From: Bauldia sp965232525
GTDB lineage: Bacteria > Pseudomonadota > Alphaproteobacteria > Rhizobiales > Kaistiaceae
NCBI RefSeq assembly: GCF_965232525.1
Contig: NZ_OZ246980.1
Span: 3,782,001 to 3,846,000, forward strand
Reading direction: 5' to 3'
DNA: 64,000 bases
The translations under genes and the position numbers were made by a program. Numbering within the stretch: the stretch's first letter is position 1; the number at the start of each line of letters is the position of its first letter. Below, piece by piece: positions 63,723 to 64,000 of the stretch. The notes under the pieces were generated by a model, which searched no databases, was not told the origin of the DNA, and saw only the letters and a program-made list of their open reading frames with translations.

Positions 63723-64000
63723 TCAGTCGATGCCGACTGTGATTCGCTCGCTGGCATTGGTTCCGTCGGTCCAGATCTGCAGGTGGGTGATCGTATTCGG
63801 AACCTCGACCCGCAATATCTCCCGATCGACAACGAGTTCGGCGATCAGTCGCCGGCTGGGCGTCTCCAGCGAACCATCGAACAGCAATTGCTTGTCAGGC
63901 GTCACGTCCCCGGACGGGCCCATGACGATCTCGGTATCGCCCTCGCTGTCGGGCAGGCAACCAGCCGCAACACACGAAGATGTCGCCCAAATCCGGGGGC
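63723..64000 (-). CDS. C-terminal part of an unknown gene at the right edge (partial)
   Basis: The frame is open from beyond 64000 to a stop at 63723, so at least 91 codons of the C-terminus are present. The visible part contains IWATSSCVAAGCLPD (two cysteines five residues apart), then EGDTEIVMGPSGDVTPDKQLLFDGSLETPSRRL, and ends in strands (VEVPNTITHLQIWTDGTNASERITVGID). An ATG at 63923 falls in frame but is unlikely to be the start. I do not recognise the family. It lies 101 bases upstream of the DUF2163 gene in the same direction, where GTA clusters usually have DUF2460. Confidence 0.65.
   Translation of the reverse strand, partial: PRIWATSSCVAAGCLPDSEGDTEIVMGPSGDVTPDKQLLFDGSLETPSRRLIAELVVDREILRVEVPNTITHLQIWTDGTNASERITVGID

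Noticed and set aside
56391..64000. Active prophage
   Set aside because: No integrase, repressor, lysis genes or attachment repeats are visible, and the gene order fits a GTA tail module better. DNA beyond the window could change this.

Overview
The window is GC-rich, densely packed DNA from an alphaproteobacterium, most likely of the order Hyphomicrobiales (Rhizobiales). Three things point there: the cytochrome c maturation order ccmI-ccmE-ccmF-ccmH followed by degP, a response regulator/kinase pair, glnE and a PleC-like kinase (recalled as a rhizobial arrangement); tail genes of a gene-transfer-agent (GTA) type; and several short sugar operons with LacI/DeoR regulators. No tRNA, rRNA, CRISPR array, insertion sequence or integrase was found.

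Bases 1-34470 are mainly a carbohydrate accessory region. A CUT2-type sugar importer (end of a probable ATPase, two permeases) is followed by an SMP-30 lactonase. A convergent operon (10281 down to 2974) encodes an EthD protein, a dehydrogenase, a GH31 alpha-xylosidase-like enzyme and a complete CUT1 ABC importer. It is divergent from a LacI regulator, with a strong 24-bp dyad between them. Next come a glucuronate operon (Gfo/Idh oxidoreductase, esterase-like hydrolase, uxaC, uxuB) divergent from a DeoR regulator, a solitary family-5 solute-binding protein and a CHASE4-GGDEF-EAL protein. Two convergent SET-domain genes, an MFS transporter whose frame runs antisense into ade, and a lipoprotein follow. 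The region ends with a lacI-xylB-xylA-TIM barrel-Gfo/Idh operon. Together these genes suggest use of plant hemicellulose fragments: xylosides are imported and cleaved, xylose goes through XylA/XylB, and glucuronate side groups through UxaC/UxuB.

Bases 34829-54767 look like conserved chromosome: pepN, a PleC/PdhS-like kinase, glnE, a two-component pair, degP, an alpha/beta hydrolase, ccmH-F-E-I, a glycine-zipper lipoprotein, and a PepSY protein with a second two-component pair. Bases 55022-64000 hold dinB and, all on the minus strand, a phage-tail module of GTA type: DUF2163, NlpC/P60 peptidase, a TIM-barrel host-specificity protein, a DUF2793/beta-helix tail fibre and a small tail-associated protein. 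A partial unknown gene sits where the usual upstream GTA tail gene would be expected.

Many genes overlap by GTGA/ATGA junctions, so translational coupling is common. Starts given here often lie inside longer open frames and were chosen from Shine-Dalgarno sequences, overlaps and family alignments. Functions are from family recognition by eye; no database search was run.
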